Part shown: one piece after another, positions 6,994 to 16,000 of the stretch | Numbering within the stretch: position 1 is the first letter of the stretch | Layout of the letters: every line of letters begins with the position of its first letter | The notes under the pieces: model-generated | The model's database searches: none | Seen by the model: only the letters and a program-made list of their open reading frames with translations | What the model was told of the DNA's origin: nothing | Origin: an uncultured Bacteroides sp. | Lineage (GTDB): Bacteria; Bacteroidota; Bacteroidia; Bacteroidales; Bacteroidaceae | NCBI GenBank assembly: GCA_958477465.1 | Contig: CAUEFX010000040.1 | Location: 1 to 39,995 of the forward strand | Length of the DNA stretch: 39,995 bases | Reading direction: 5' to 3' | Translations under genes and position numbers: made by a program

Positions 6994-7842
6994 ATGAAAA
7001 GGAATTTAGTGATATTATTAACTGTCTTGGTGTTCGGGACGATAGCCGCTTGTAAACCAGGACAAAAGAATAACTCAGATATGGAAAATCAGAAAGAAAC
7101 AATGTTGAAGATCGAAACGACTCTTGGGGATATTAAAGTAAAACTTTATAATGAGACTTCGAAACATAGGGATAACTTTATCAAATTGGCCAAAGAAGGT
7201 ACATATAACGGTACTTTGTTTCATCGGGTGATAAAGGATTTCATGGTGCAGGCCGGTGATCCGGAATCCAAGAATGCTCCGAAAGGCAAGATGCTGGGAG
7301 CCGGTGATGTGGGGTATACCCTTCCGGCCGAATTTGTCTATCCGAAATACTTTCACAAAAGAGGTGCTTTGTCGGCTGCCCGTCAGGGAGACAATGTAAA
7401 TCCGAATAAGGAGTCGTCGGGGTGTCAGTTTTATATTGTCACCGGAAAGGTTTTCAATGACTCTACGCTGATCGGTATGGAACAGCAGATGAATGAAAAT
7501 AAATTGACCGCAGTCTTTAATTCGCTGGCACAGAAACACATGAAGGAAATCTATAAGATGCGTAAGGCGAATGATGAGGACGGGTTGTATGATTTGCAAG
7601 AAAAATTGTTCGCACAGGCCCAGGAAGAGGTTGCCAAAGAACCGGATTTCCATTTTACGAAAGAGCAGGTGGAGGCTTATACTACCATAGGCGGTACTCC
7701 GCATCTGGATGGGGAGTACACGGTGTTTGGTGAGGTAGTCGAGGGTATGGATGTCGTAGATAAAATCCAGAATGTGAAGACGGATCGTAGCGATCGCCCC
7801 GAAGAGGATGTGAAGATTATTAAAGTATCTTTATTGGATTAA
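6994..7842 (+). CDS. Cyclophilin-type peptidyl-prolyl isomerase, lipoprotein
   Basis: A 282-residue lipoprotein (Cys20 after TIAA) with a cyclophilin domain. The N-terminal half carries LFHRVIKDFMVQAGDP and later SGCQFYIVTGK; the C-terminal half carries HLDGEYTVFGEVVEGMDVV. The two halves are split by an extra, highly charged helical insert of about 75 residues (roughly 160-230), so the protein is much longer than a minimal cyclophilin of about 165 residues. It should catalyse proline cis-trans isomerisation in periplasmic or surface protein folding. The next gene starts one base after its stop, indicating tight co-expression with an M16 peptidase; together they suggest envelope protein folding and quality control. 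Confidence 0.9.
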   Translation: MKRNLVILLTVLVFGTIAACKPGQKNNSDMENQKETMLKIETTLGDIKVKLYNETSKHRDNFIKLAKEGTYNGTLFHRVIKDFMVQAGDPESKNAPKGKMLGAGDVGYTLPAEFVYPKYFHKRGALSAARQGDNVNPNKESSGCQFYIVTGKVFNDSTLIGMEQQMNENKLTAVFNSLAQKHMKEIYKMRKANDEDGLYDLQEKLFAQAQEEVAKEPDFHFTKEQVEAYTTIGGTPHLDGEYTVFGEVVEGMDVVDKIQNVKTDRSDRPEEDVKIIKVSLLD

Positions 7843-7843
7843 G

Positions 7844-9091
7844 ATGTTAAAGATTAGCAGGCATGTTCTGCCCAATGGTTTGCGATTGGTGCATTCGCAG
7901 GATGACAGTACGCAAATGGTGGCTCTCAATGTAGTATATAATGTAGGGGCTCGGGACGAGCATCCCGATCATACGGGATTTGCCCATCTTTTTGAGCATT
8001 TGATGTTTGGAGGATCCGTGAATATTCCCGATTACGATGCTCCCCTCCAATTGGCCGGTGGTGAGAATAATGCCTGGACGAATAACGATATTACCAATTA
8101 TTATCTGACCGTTCCGCGGCAAAACGTGGAGATCGGATTCTGGCTGGAGTCCGACCGTATGTTGAGTCTTGATTTCAATGAGCGGAGTCTGGATGTGCAA
8201 CGGGGGGTAGTCATGGAGGAGTTCAAACAGCGTTGCCTCAATCAGCCTTATGGCGATGTGGGGCATCTGCTGCGTCCTCTTGCTTATAAAGTGCATCCTT
8301 ATCGGTGGCCTACAATCGGCAAAGAGTTGTCGCACATCGCTAATGCCACGTTGGATGAAGTCAAAGATTTCTTTTTCCGTTTTTATGCTCCCAACAACGC
8401 AGTGCTTGCCGTTACGGGAAATATATCGTTCGAGGAAGCGGTTGCTTTGACGGAAAAATGGTTCGCCTCTATCCCCAAGAGAGATGTGCCGGTACGCCAA
8501 TTGCCGCAAGAACCGGTGCAAACGGAAGAACGCCGTTTGGTGGTGGAGCGTAATGTGCCGGTCGACTCCCTTTTCATGGTTTACCACATGTGCGAACGGT
8601 CGCACCCCGATTACTATGCTTTTGATATCTTATCGGATATTCTCAGTAACGGAAAATCCAGCCGCTTGAACCGGCATCTAGTACAGGAAAAACAATTGTT
8701 TTCAAGTATCGATGCTTATATTTCCGGCACGGTGGATGCCGGACTGTTCCATATATCCGGGAAACCGGCAGCCGGTGTGTCGCTCGAAAAAGCGGAAGCT
8801 GCCGTACGTGAAGAGTTGGACCGGTTGCAGAACGAAGTTGTAGCCGTGCAGGAACTGGAGAAGGTTAAGAATAAATTTGAATCTACCCAGATATTCGGCA
8901 ATATCAACTATTTGAATGTGGCTACCAATCTCGTTTGGTTCGAACTGAACGGGGCGGCGGAAGATATGGAAAAAGAGGTGGAACACTATCGTTCCGTGAC
9001 TGCCGGACAATTGCGGGCGGTGGCACAAACAGCCTTTGACAAGAGGAATGGAGTGGTGTTGTATTATAAGGGTCGAGGAGAGGCTCAATGA
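7844..9091 (+). CDS. M16-family zinc peptidase (insulinase/MPP-like)
   Basis: A 415-residue single M16 unit. The inverted zinc motif HLFEH is at 48-52 (His48, Glu51, His52), with the third ligand Glu124 or Glu125 in VVMEEF about 76 residues on, and the substrate-groove segment NNAWTNNDITNYY at 74-86. Half-size M16 enzymes usually work as homo- or heterodimers. Only this active unit is present, so a homodimer is likely. No signal peptide is visible at the N-terminus, so it is probably cytoplasmic unless exported another way. It starts one base after the cyclophilin stop and overlaps the MATE gene by four bases (ATGA), so the three genes form one operon. Confidence 0.9.
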   Translation: MLKISRHVLPNGLRLVHSQDDSTQMVALNVVYNVGARDEHPDHTGFAHLFEHLMFGGSVNIPDYDAPLQLAGGENNAWTNNDITNYYLTVPRQNVEIGFWLESDRMLSLDFNERSLDVQRGVVMEEFKQRCLNQPYGDVGHLLRPLAYKVHPYRWPTIGKELSHIANATLDEVKDFFFRFYAPNNAVLAVTGNISFEEAVALTEKWFASIPKRDVPVRQLPQEPVQTEERRLVVERNVPVDSLFMVYHMCERSHPDYYAFDILSDILSNGKSSRLNRHLVQEKQLFSSIDAYISGTVDAGLFHISGKPAAGVSLEKAEAAVREELDRLQNEVVAVQELEKVKNKFESTQIFGNINYLNVATNLVWFELNGAAEDMEKEVEHYRSVTAGQLRAVAQTAFDKRNGVVLYYKGRGEAQ

Positions 9092-10428
9092 ATATGAAAA
9101 ATTTCTATGAAACTTATAAAGGGCATTACAAAGCATTATTCCTTTTGGGATTGCCCATTGTTATCGGACAAATAGGGGTTATTATTTTGGGCTTTGCCGA
9201 TACATTGATGATCGGACACCACAGTACCAGTGAGTTGGGAGCTGCTTCCTTTGTAAATAATGTATTCAATCTGGCAATTATTTTCAGCACCGGCTTTTCT
9301 TACGGACTTACCCCGATTGTGGGGAGTCTGTATGGAAATAAGCAGTTTGCTCCTGTTGGGCAGGCGTTGCGCTGCAGTTTGCTGGCAAATCTGCTGGTCG
9401 GTTTATTGCTGACACTGATTATGGGGGGGCTGTATCTGAATGTGGAGAGGTTGAGGCAACCGGAAGAGCTCCTTCCATTGATAAAACCTTATTACATTGT
9501 TTTGCTTATTTCCCTTGTGTTTGTTTTGCTGTTTAATGGCTTTAAGCAGTTTACGGATGGGATTACCGATACCAAAACAGCCATGTGGATATTGCTTGGA
9601 GGGAATGTACTGAATATTATCGGGAATTATGTCCTTATTAACGGAAAGTTCGGCTTTCCGGAATTGGGACTGTTGGGAGCAGGCATCAGTACCCTTTTCT
9701 CACGTATTGTAATGGTGGTTGTGTTTGCCGTGATCTTTTTCAGCAGTCGTCGTTTCTTACGGTATAAACTCGGCTTTTTCCGTTTGGGATGGTCGCGGCA
9801 GATGTTTATGCGCCTCAATGGCTTGGGGTGGCCGGTCGCTTTTCAGATGGGAATGGAAACGGCTTCTTTCAGCTTGAGTGCTGTGATGATTGGCTGGTTG
9901 GGCACTATTGCATTGGCTTCGCACCAGATCATGTGTGCCATATCCCAATTTACATTTATGATGTTCTATGGTATGGGGGCAGCGGTTGCTGTACGCGTCA
10001 GCAATTTCAAGGGGCAGGAAGACACGGTCAATGTACGTCGTTCGGCTTATGCCGGTTTTCATTTGATTATGGTGATGGCAGTGGTGTTGGGAGGCATTGT
10101 GTTCTTGTGCCGTAATTATCTGGGAGGATGGTTTACGGATAATGAAGAGGTTTCTGCATTAGTGGCGACACTGATTATTCCGATGCTGGTGTATCAGTTC
10201 GGAGATGGATTGCAGATCAACTTTGCGAATGCCTTGCGAGGTATTTCGGATGTGAAACCGATGATGCTGATTGCTTTTATTGCTTATTTTATAATATCTT
10301 TACCGGTAGGCTTTTTCTGCGGTTTTGTCCTCGGGTGGGGTGCTGTCGGTGTGTGGATGGCTTTCCCTTTCGGGCTGACCAGTGCCGGCATCATGTTGTG
10401 GCTTCGTTTCCGCTATAAAACAAAATAA
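9088..10428 (+). CDS. MATE-family efflux transporter
   Basis: A 446-residue polytopic membrane protein with about 12 predicted transmembrane segments in two similar halves, the architecture of MATE (MatE) exporters. The N-terminal part LGLPIVIGQIGVIILGFADTLM and the second-half segment GWPVAFQMGMETASF are the equivalent family motifs at the start of each bundle. MATE proteins exchange Na+ or H+ for drugs and other cationic compounds; the substrate is not predictable. It overlaps the peptidase stop by ATGA, and a short repeat joins its stop codon to the kinase gene. Confidence 0.93.
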   Translation: MNMKNFYETYKGHYKALFLLGLPIVIGQIGVIILGFADTLMIGHHSTSELGAASFVNNVFNLAIIFSTGFSYGLTPIVGSLYGNKQFAPVGQALRCSLLANLLVGLLLTLIMGGLYLNVERLRQPEELLPLIKPYYIVLLISLVFVLLFNGFKQFTDGITDTKTAMWILLGGNVLNIIGNYVLINGKFGFPELGLLGAGISTLFSRIVMVVVFAVIFFSSRRFLRYKLGFFRLGWSRQMFMRLNGLGWPVAFQMGMETASFSLSAVMIGWLGTIALASHQIMCAISQFTFMMFYGMGAAVAVRVSNFKGQEDTVNVRRSAYAGFHLIMVMAVVLGGIVFLCRNYLGGWFTDNEEVSALVATLIIPMLVYQFGDGLQINFANALRGISDVKPMMLIAFIAYFIISLPVGFFCGFVLGWGAVGVWMAFPFGLTSAGIMLWLRFRYKTK

Positions 10429-10447
10429 TGTGCCAATGTGCCAAATT
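10424..10447. repeat. GTGCCAAT repeat at the MATE-kinase junction
   Basis: Two tandem copies of AATGTGCC begin on the MATE stop codon (TAA at 10426-10428). They are followed by AATTATTAAT just before the kinase start. The same words occur between mreB and mreC (29404-29577), where AATGTGCC again follows a stop codon and ATTATTAAT precedes an ATG. Confidence 0.6.
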
Positions 10448-10453
10448 ATTAAT

Positions 10454-12790
10454 ATGATGACACCTTCGCGTTTTACCAAAGTAAAAATAGCCATAGGGTA
10501 TTCTCTTCTGCTGGCGATATTGCTCTTTTCTCTGGTGTTTGTCCATCGTGAGCTGGAGACACTTTCAGCGTCGGATGATCAACAGAACTTGAGGACGGAC
10601 AGTTTGTTGGCCCTTTTGCGTGAGAAGGATAAGAATACGATTCAGATGCTTCGGGTGTTGAGTGAGGCGAATGACAGCTTGCTTTCGGCTAGAGAGATTG
10701 AAGAGATTATAGCAGAGCAGGATTCGGTGGTTACCCAGCAGCGTGTACAACACCGTATCGTCACAACACGTGATTCTCTCATTACAAAGCCCAAGAAAAA
10801 GGGATTCTTCAAACGTTTGGCTGAGGCTTTCGTGCCTTCCAGGCAGGATACGGCGGTGTTGGTAAATACTTCGTTGGAGGTTGCCACCGATACCATTCTT
10901 GAAGCATATAATCCGGCCGATTCGCTGCATCAGAAAATCCGCACAGCCAGTGAGCAGAAGCGGGCGCAGAAGAAAACGACGATACGACGTAAGAATGTAC
11001 AGTTCAGGCGGTTGGATACGCAACTGACGGCCCGGATCGACAGTCTGGTTAAAGAGTATGAACAGAATATGATGCAACGTGCGCAGATGGATGCGGAGAA
11101 AGAGCAATACGTTCGTCAACGTTCCGCCCGTATTATCGGAGGTATTGCTGTGGGGGCTGTTCTGCTTTCCGTCTTTTTCCTTATCATCATCTGGCGGGAT
11201 ATAACTCGCAGTAACCGATATCGTAGGGAGTTGGAAGAGGCGAACCAACGGGCCGAGGAACTGTTGAATGCCCGTGAGAAGCTAATGCTTGCCATCACAC
11301 ATGATTTTAAAGCGCCACTTGGCTCTATTATGGGGTATACCGATTTGCTGGCACGCCTTACAAAAGATGAGCGGCAACGTTTTTATCTCGATAATATGAA
11401 AAGTTCTTCTCAGCATCTCTTGAAGCTGGTGAGTGACCTGCTCGATTTCCATCGTCTTGATTTGAAGAAGACGGAGGTGAATCGTGTCACTTTCAATCCT
11501 TCTCAGCTTTTTGAAGAGATACGTACCAGTTTTGAACCGCTGACGACTGCTAAAGGACTTGTGCTTGAATATAAAATAGATTCCGAACTGGATGGGCGTT
11601 TTATTAGTGATCCGCTCCGTATCCGGCAGATTGTGAATAATTTATTGTCTAATGCGGTGAAGTTTACCACTAAAGGGGGCATAACGCTTGCGGTAAGTTA
11701 TTCTTCTTCCCGTTTGCGCATAGCTGTGACCGATACCGGAAAGGGGATGGTTGCAGAAGACCGGGAGCGTATTTTTCAGGAGTTTACCCGCCTGCCCGGT
11801 GCGCAAGGCGAAGAGGGGTTTGGCCTGGGACTCTCTATTGTGCGTAAACTTGTCGTGCTGCTTGAAGGTACGATCGATGTGCAGAGTACGTTGGGAGAGG
11901 GAAGTACATTCACAGTAATCCTACCGCTGTTTCCGGTAGGCGAAGCTACCGGTTTCACAAAAGACAGGAAAGAGAATCTGTCACTATCAACCACCGTAAC
12001 CGATCATACCGTACAAGAACAGGTTGTGAATTCTCCGATGAATATTCTTCTCATTGATGATGATAGGATACAATTGGCTTTGACTGCTGCCATGCTTGAG
12101 CAACAGGGAATTCATGCTACGTGTTGCGAACAACTTGATGAACTGACCGGACAACTCCGGGAAAATCGGTTCGATGTGTTGCTGACCGATGTGCAGATGC
12201 CTGCCATCAACGGCTTCGATTTGTTGAAACGTTTACGGGCATCCGATATTCTTCAAGCAAGAACAATTCCTGTTATAGCCGTTACTGCCCGTAGTGATAT
12301 GGATGAGGCCGGATTTGTCGAATATGGTTTCTCCGGTTGCCTGCACAAACCTTTTACGGTTACCGAACTCTTAATGCAATTGAAAGTGGGGAGTGGAGAA
12401 CTGAAAGTCACTGATCAACAGAGAACTGAGAGCGGAAAGTTGAAACTCTCGGAAGAGTTGAATTTCCATGCTCTCACTATCTTTTCCGAAGATGATCCAG
12501 AGGCCGCCCGTTCCATTCTGTCTACATTCGCAGAAGAAACAAAGAAGAATATCGACCGTATGGAAGCCGGTTTGAAAGAGGAAGATATGGAGATAATTGC
12601 CGGTATGGCGCATAAACTACTTCCGCTTTTAACCATGATCAAGGCGATGGAGATCCTTCCGTTGCTATCGTGGTTGGAAAGTAAGCGGAACGAAACGTTT
12701 TCTGATGAAGTGAAACAAAAAACAGAGGAAGTATTGCCGTTGTTGCGGCAGGTAGTGAATGAAGCAAGAAAATATTTTTCTGCCCTCTAA
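10454..12790 (+). CDS. Hybrid sensor histidine kinase with receiver and Hpt domains
   Basis: A 778-residue phosphorelay protein. A transmembrane segment (11-30) and a second (228-247) flank a mostly helical periplasmic sensor of about 195 residues with no recognised fold. Then follow HisKA with phospho-His283 (ITHDFKAPLG), HATPase_c with the N box RQIVNNLLSNAVKF (391-404), DTGKGM and GFGLGLS, a receiver (529-643) with DDD pocket and Asp579, and a C-terminal Hpt domain with His720 (AHKLLP). All three phospho-sites are present, so a His-Asp-His relay can end on a separate response regulator; the NtrC-type protein upstream is a candidate. The start at 10454 is chosen because it precedes the first membrane helix; an in-frame ATG at 10436 lies inside an intergenic repeat. 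Confidence 0.9.
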   Translation: MMTPSRFTKVKIAIGYSLLLAILLFSLVFVHRELETLSASDDQQNLRTDSLLALLREKDKNTIQMLRVLSEANDSLLSAREIEEIIAEQDSVVTQQRVQHRIVTTRDSLITKPKKKGFFKRLAEAFVPSRQDTAVLVNTSLEVATDTILEAYNPADSLHQKIRTASEQKRAQKKTTIRRKNVQFRRLDTQLTARIDSLVKEYEQNMMQRAQMDAEKEQYVRQRSARIIGGIAVGAVLLSVFFLIIIWRDITRSNRYRRELEEANQRAEELLNAREKLMLAITHDFKAPLGSIMGYTDLLARLTKDERQRFYLDNMKSSSQHLLKLVSDLLDFHRLDLKKTEVNRVTFNPSQLFEEIRTSFEPLTTAKGLVLEYKIDSELDGRFISDPLRIRQIVNNLLSNAVKFTTKGGITLAVSYSSSRLRIAVTDTGKGMVAEDRERIFQEFTRLPGAQGEEGFGLGLSIVRKLVVLLEGTIDVQSTLGEGSTFTVILPLFPVGEATGFTKDRKENLSLSTTVTDHTVQEQVVNSPMNILLIDDDRIQLALTAAMLEQQGIHATCCEQLDELTGQLRENRFDVLLTDVQMPAINGFDLLKRLRASDILQARTIPVIAVTARSDMDEAGFVEYGFSGCLHKPFTVTELLMQLKVGSGELKVTDQQRTESGKLKLSEELNFHALTIFSEDDPEAARSILSTFAEETKKNIDRMEAGLKEEDMEIIAGMAHKLLPLLTMIKAMEILPLLSWLESKRNETFSDEVKQKTEEVLPLLRQVVNEARKYFSAL
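12386..12450. repeat. Repeat-like linker inside the hybrid kinase gene
   Basis: The DNA between receiver and Hpt domains is built of related purine-rich words: GAGAACTGA at 12396 and again at 12421, plus GAAAGT-type words at 12382, 12403 and 12435. It encodes residues about 644-666 with a crude ELKV..TESGKLKL periodicity. It resembles the intergenic repeats of this window captured in frame as a linker; this is inference. Confidence 0.35.
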
Positions 12791-12807
12791 GGGCTTGTTT
12801 ATTTTTT
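12782..12807 (+). terminator. Possible weak terminator at the end of the kinase gene
   Basis: A 5-bp stem GCCCT/AGGGC with a 3-base loop overlaps the stop codon and is followed by a T-rich tail. A second small hairpin (GCAGAA/TTCTGC, 12809-12827) lies just beyond. Both stems are short, so termination is plausible but not secure. The rest of the 233-base gap to tamB shows no gene; a TTACTTTG at 12987-12994 is one base off a -7 box. Confidence 0.35.
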
Positions 12808-13023
12808 CGCAGAATGTAATTTTCTGCTTCTTTAGAACTTATCTCCAGAGCCATTTCCTCGCTTTCAATCGTCACATATCCCGCTATGCTCCTCATAAAA
12901 GCGGAAAAATATCCTCAAAAATAACTCTCAAAAGAATTCTGAACAAAATTCAAACAGGGTCTAAATCTTTTTATGGAATTATTTGTTTACTTTGTATCTC
13001 CTTAATGTATTGAAACACACTTG

Positions 13024-16000
13024 ATGAAACGAAAATGGATAAAATGGGTAAGTTGGATATTGCTTACTCCTATATTACTCTTTGTGGTACTAATGGTATT
13101 GCTTTATGTTCCCCCCGTACAGAATTTTTTACGGAAGCAGGCCACTTTATATGCCTCTGAAGCTACCGGAATGCAAATCAATGTCGGACGTATCGACCTT
13201 CGCTTCCCGTTGAATTTGTTGGTTCGGGATGTCGAAGTGATTCAGGTTCCGGATACATTGCTTACGCTGGGAAGTCTCAATGTGCATGTGCAAGCGCTAC
13301 CTCTGTTTAGAGGAAATATAGAAGTAGACGACATAACTCTCCAACAGGTGACTGTCAATTCGGCCGATCTCATAGAGGGCATGAAAATCCGTGGGGTACT
13401 GGGTCGTTTTTTTCTTGAAAGTCACGGTGTCGATCTTACGGATGAAACTGCAGTGATTAATCATGTCGAACTTTCCGACACCCATATCGGACTTGTCTTG
13501 AATGACACTACAACTTCCGAAAAACCGGATACAGTTTCAGCTGCCGTTAATTGGAAAGTGAATCTTCATGCGCTAAGTCTGAAAAACGTCTCTTTCAGTA
13601 TGCAGCTTCCTGCGGATACGATGTGTGTGGCTGCTCGTGTGCGTGAAGCAAACGTTGAAGATGTTGCTGCTGATTTGAAACATCAGTTCTACGGATTGAA
13701 ATCCTTTTTGCTGACGGGCGCTTCGATTAACTATGACACAGGTAATGCCCGGCCAATGGAAGGTTTTGATCCTTCGCACATTGCCTTGAGGGATATTCGT
13801 ATCGGAATCGATTCGGTGCTTTATCGGGGACGTAATATGAATGCCGTTATTCGTGAGTTTTCAATGAACGAACGTTCCGGATTAAGCGTAACATCTTTGA
13901 CCGGACGTGTCTTTGCCGACAGTGCGGTTATCCGTATACCGGATTTCCGTTTGCTTACTCCGCATTCGGAAATGAATCTTACTGCCCAGACTTATTGGGA
14001 ATTGGTAAATATTCCTACTACCGGACGGTTGACCGCCCGTTTCAATGCGCTTATCGGAAAACAGGATGTAATGCTGTTTGCCGGTGGTTTGCCTGAGGCT
14101 TTCAAGGAGGCTTATCCTTTCCGCCCATTGGTAATACAGGCGGGCACGGAAGGCAACTTGAAATCAATGCAGATTTCCCGCTTTAAAGTAGATCTGCCCG
14201 GTGCTTTCTCTCTGGAGGGTGGCGGTGATTTGTATAATCTGACGGACAGTACCACGCGCTCGGCTGCTCTTGACCTGAAAATGCAGACAAGAAACCTTAA
14301 CTTCCTGACGGCATTGGGAGGAATGACACCGGGAGCACCGTTTGTTATCCCAGATAGCATGTCTCTTGATGCCCGTCTGGGAATGGAGGGACCGAAATAC
14401 GATGCCCGTCTGTTACTGAAAGAAGGAGAAGGGAAACTGGAACTTACTGCTGCTCTTAACAGTGTTACCGAAGCTTATACCGCCGACTTGCATATAGAGG
14501 ATCTTCAGATAAATCATTTCTTGCCGAAAGATTCCATTTATGAATTCAGTGCTTCTCTTGCGGCACGTGGGCGTGGATTCGACTTTTCTTCTTACAAAAC
14601 TGTGGCTGATCTTAAGGCGACGGTTGATAAATTGCATTACGGGAATTACAAAATTTCAGGTATCGGTCTTACGGGAACGGTTAAGAATGCAGTTGCGAAT
14701 GCGCAATTAACCAGCGATAATCCCCTGTTGAAGATGGCAGCAGATGCAGAGTACCATCTTGCACATCATTATCCGGATGGAAAAGTTGAACTGAATGTTG
14801 CCGACATCGATACGGAAAAACTTTTCGGTGTCAGTCTTGGTAAGAATTCCGGTAAACCGTTGGACTTGCAATTTACCGGCGAGGTACGTAAAGAGCGTGT
14901 GTTTACTCATCTTACTGCCGGTGACCTTAAACTGAACCTCAGTGCCCGTGCTGGATTGGATTTATTAATTCGTCAATCCACTCACTTTGCCGATGTCTTG
15001 ATGAAACAGTTGGAAGCAAAGGAACTGAACCATGCAGAACTGCGTAAAGCATTGCCGACAGCAGTATTCTCTTTCTCGGCCGGACAGGACAATCCGATGG
15101 CCTGGTATCTTGCTACGCAGAATATATCTTATCATGATGCTTCTGCCAAATTGGGGTGTGCTCCGGATTGGGGGATTAACGGTAAGGTCGCTCTCCATTC
15201 CTTGAAGATCGATACGTTGCAACTGGATACTATATTCTTTACTTTGAAGCAGGATACGAGCCGTATCAACCTGCGTGGCGGAGTAATCAACGGACCCAAA
15301 AATCCACAGATATCCTTCACATCCATACTGACCGGAGAGATTCGTGACAAAGATGCGGAACTGGTGGCACAATATATAAACGGCAAAGGAAAGACGGGTT
15401 TGCTCTTTGGTGTGAATGCCAAACCACTCTATGGCGGACATGGCAAGGGGAACGGGCTTGCGTTGACATTGGTGCCGGAGGAACCGATCATAGCTTTTCA
15501 TAAATTCCGTTTTGAGGAACGTCATAACTGGATTTATCTTCATAAGAATATGCGTGTTTATGCCAATGTCGATATGCATGATAATGAGGGTATGGGAATC
15601 CGTATGCAATCTTTGCCGAGTGATACCGTTTCATTGCAGAATATGGATGTCGAATTACGGCGTATCCGGTTGGAGGAGGTGTTCAGTATTCTACCTTACA
15701 TGCCGCAGATCACCGGATTGCTTTCGGCAGAGGCTCATTACATACAGACGGAGAGCTCATTGGAATTATCAGCGGAAGCAAGTATCGATGAACTGACTTA
15801 TGAACGGCAGCGTATCGGTGATATGGCTTTGGGGGCTACTTGGTTGCCGGGAGAGAAAGGCAAACAGTACGTCAATACTTATCTTACGCATGAGGGCATT
15901 GAAATAATGGTTGCTGATGGTGCACTGCATCCGGCGGCTTCAGGCAAAGACAGCATTGTGGTGAACTCTACACTCGAACATTTCCCTCTCAGTATAGCCA

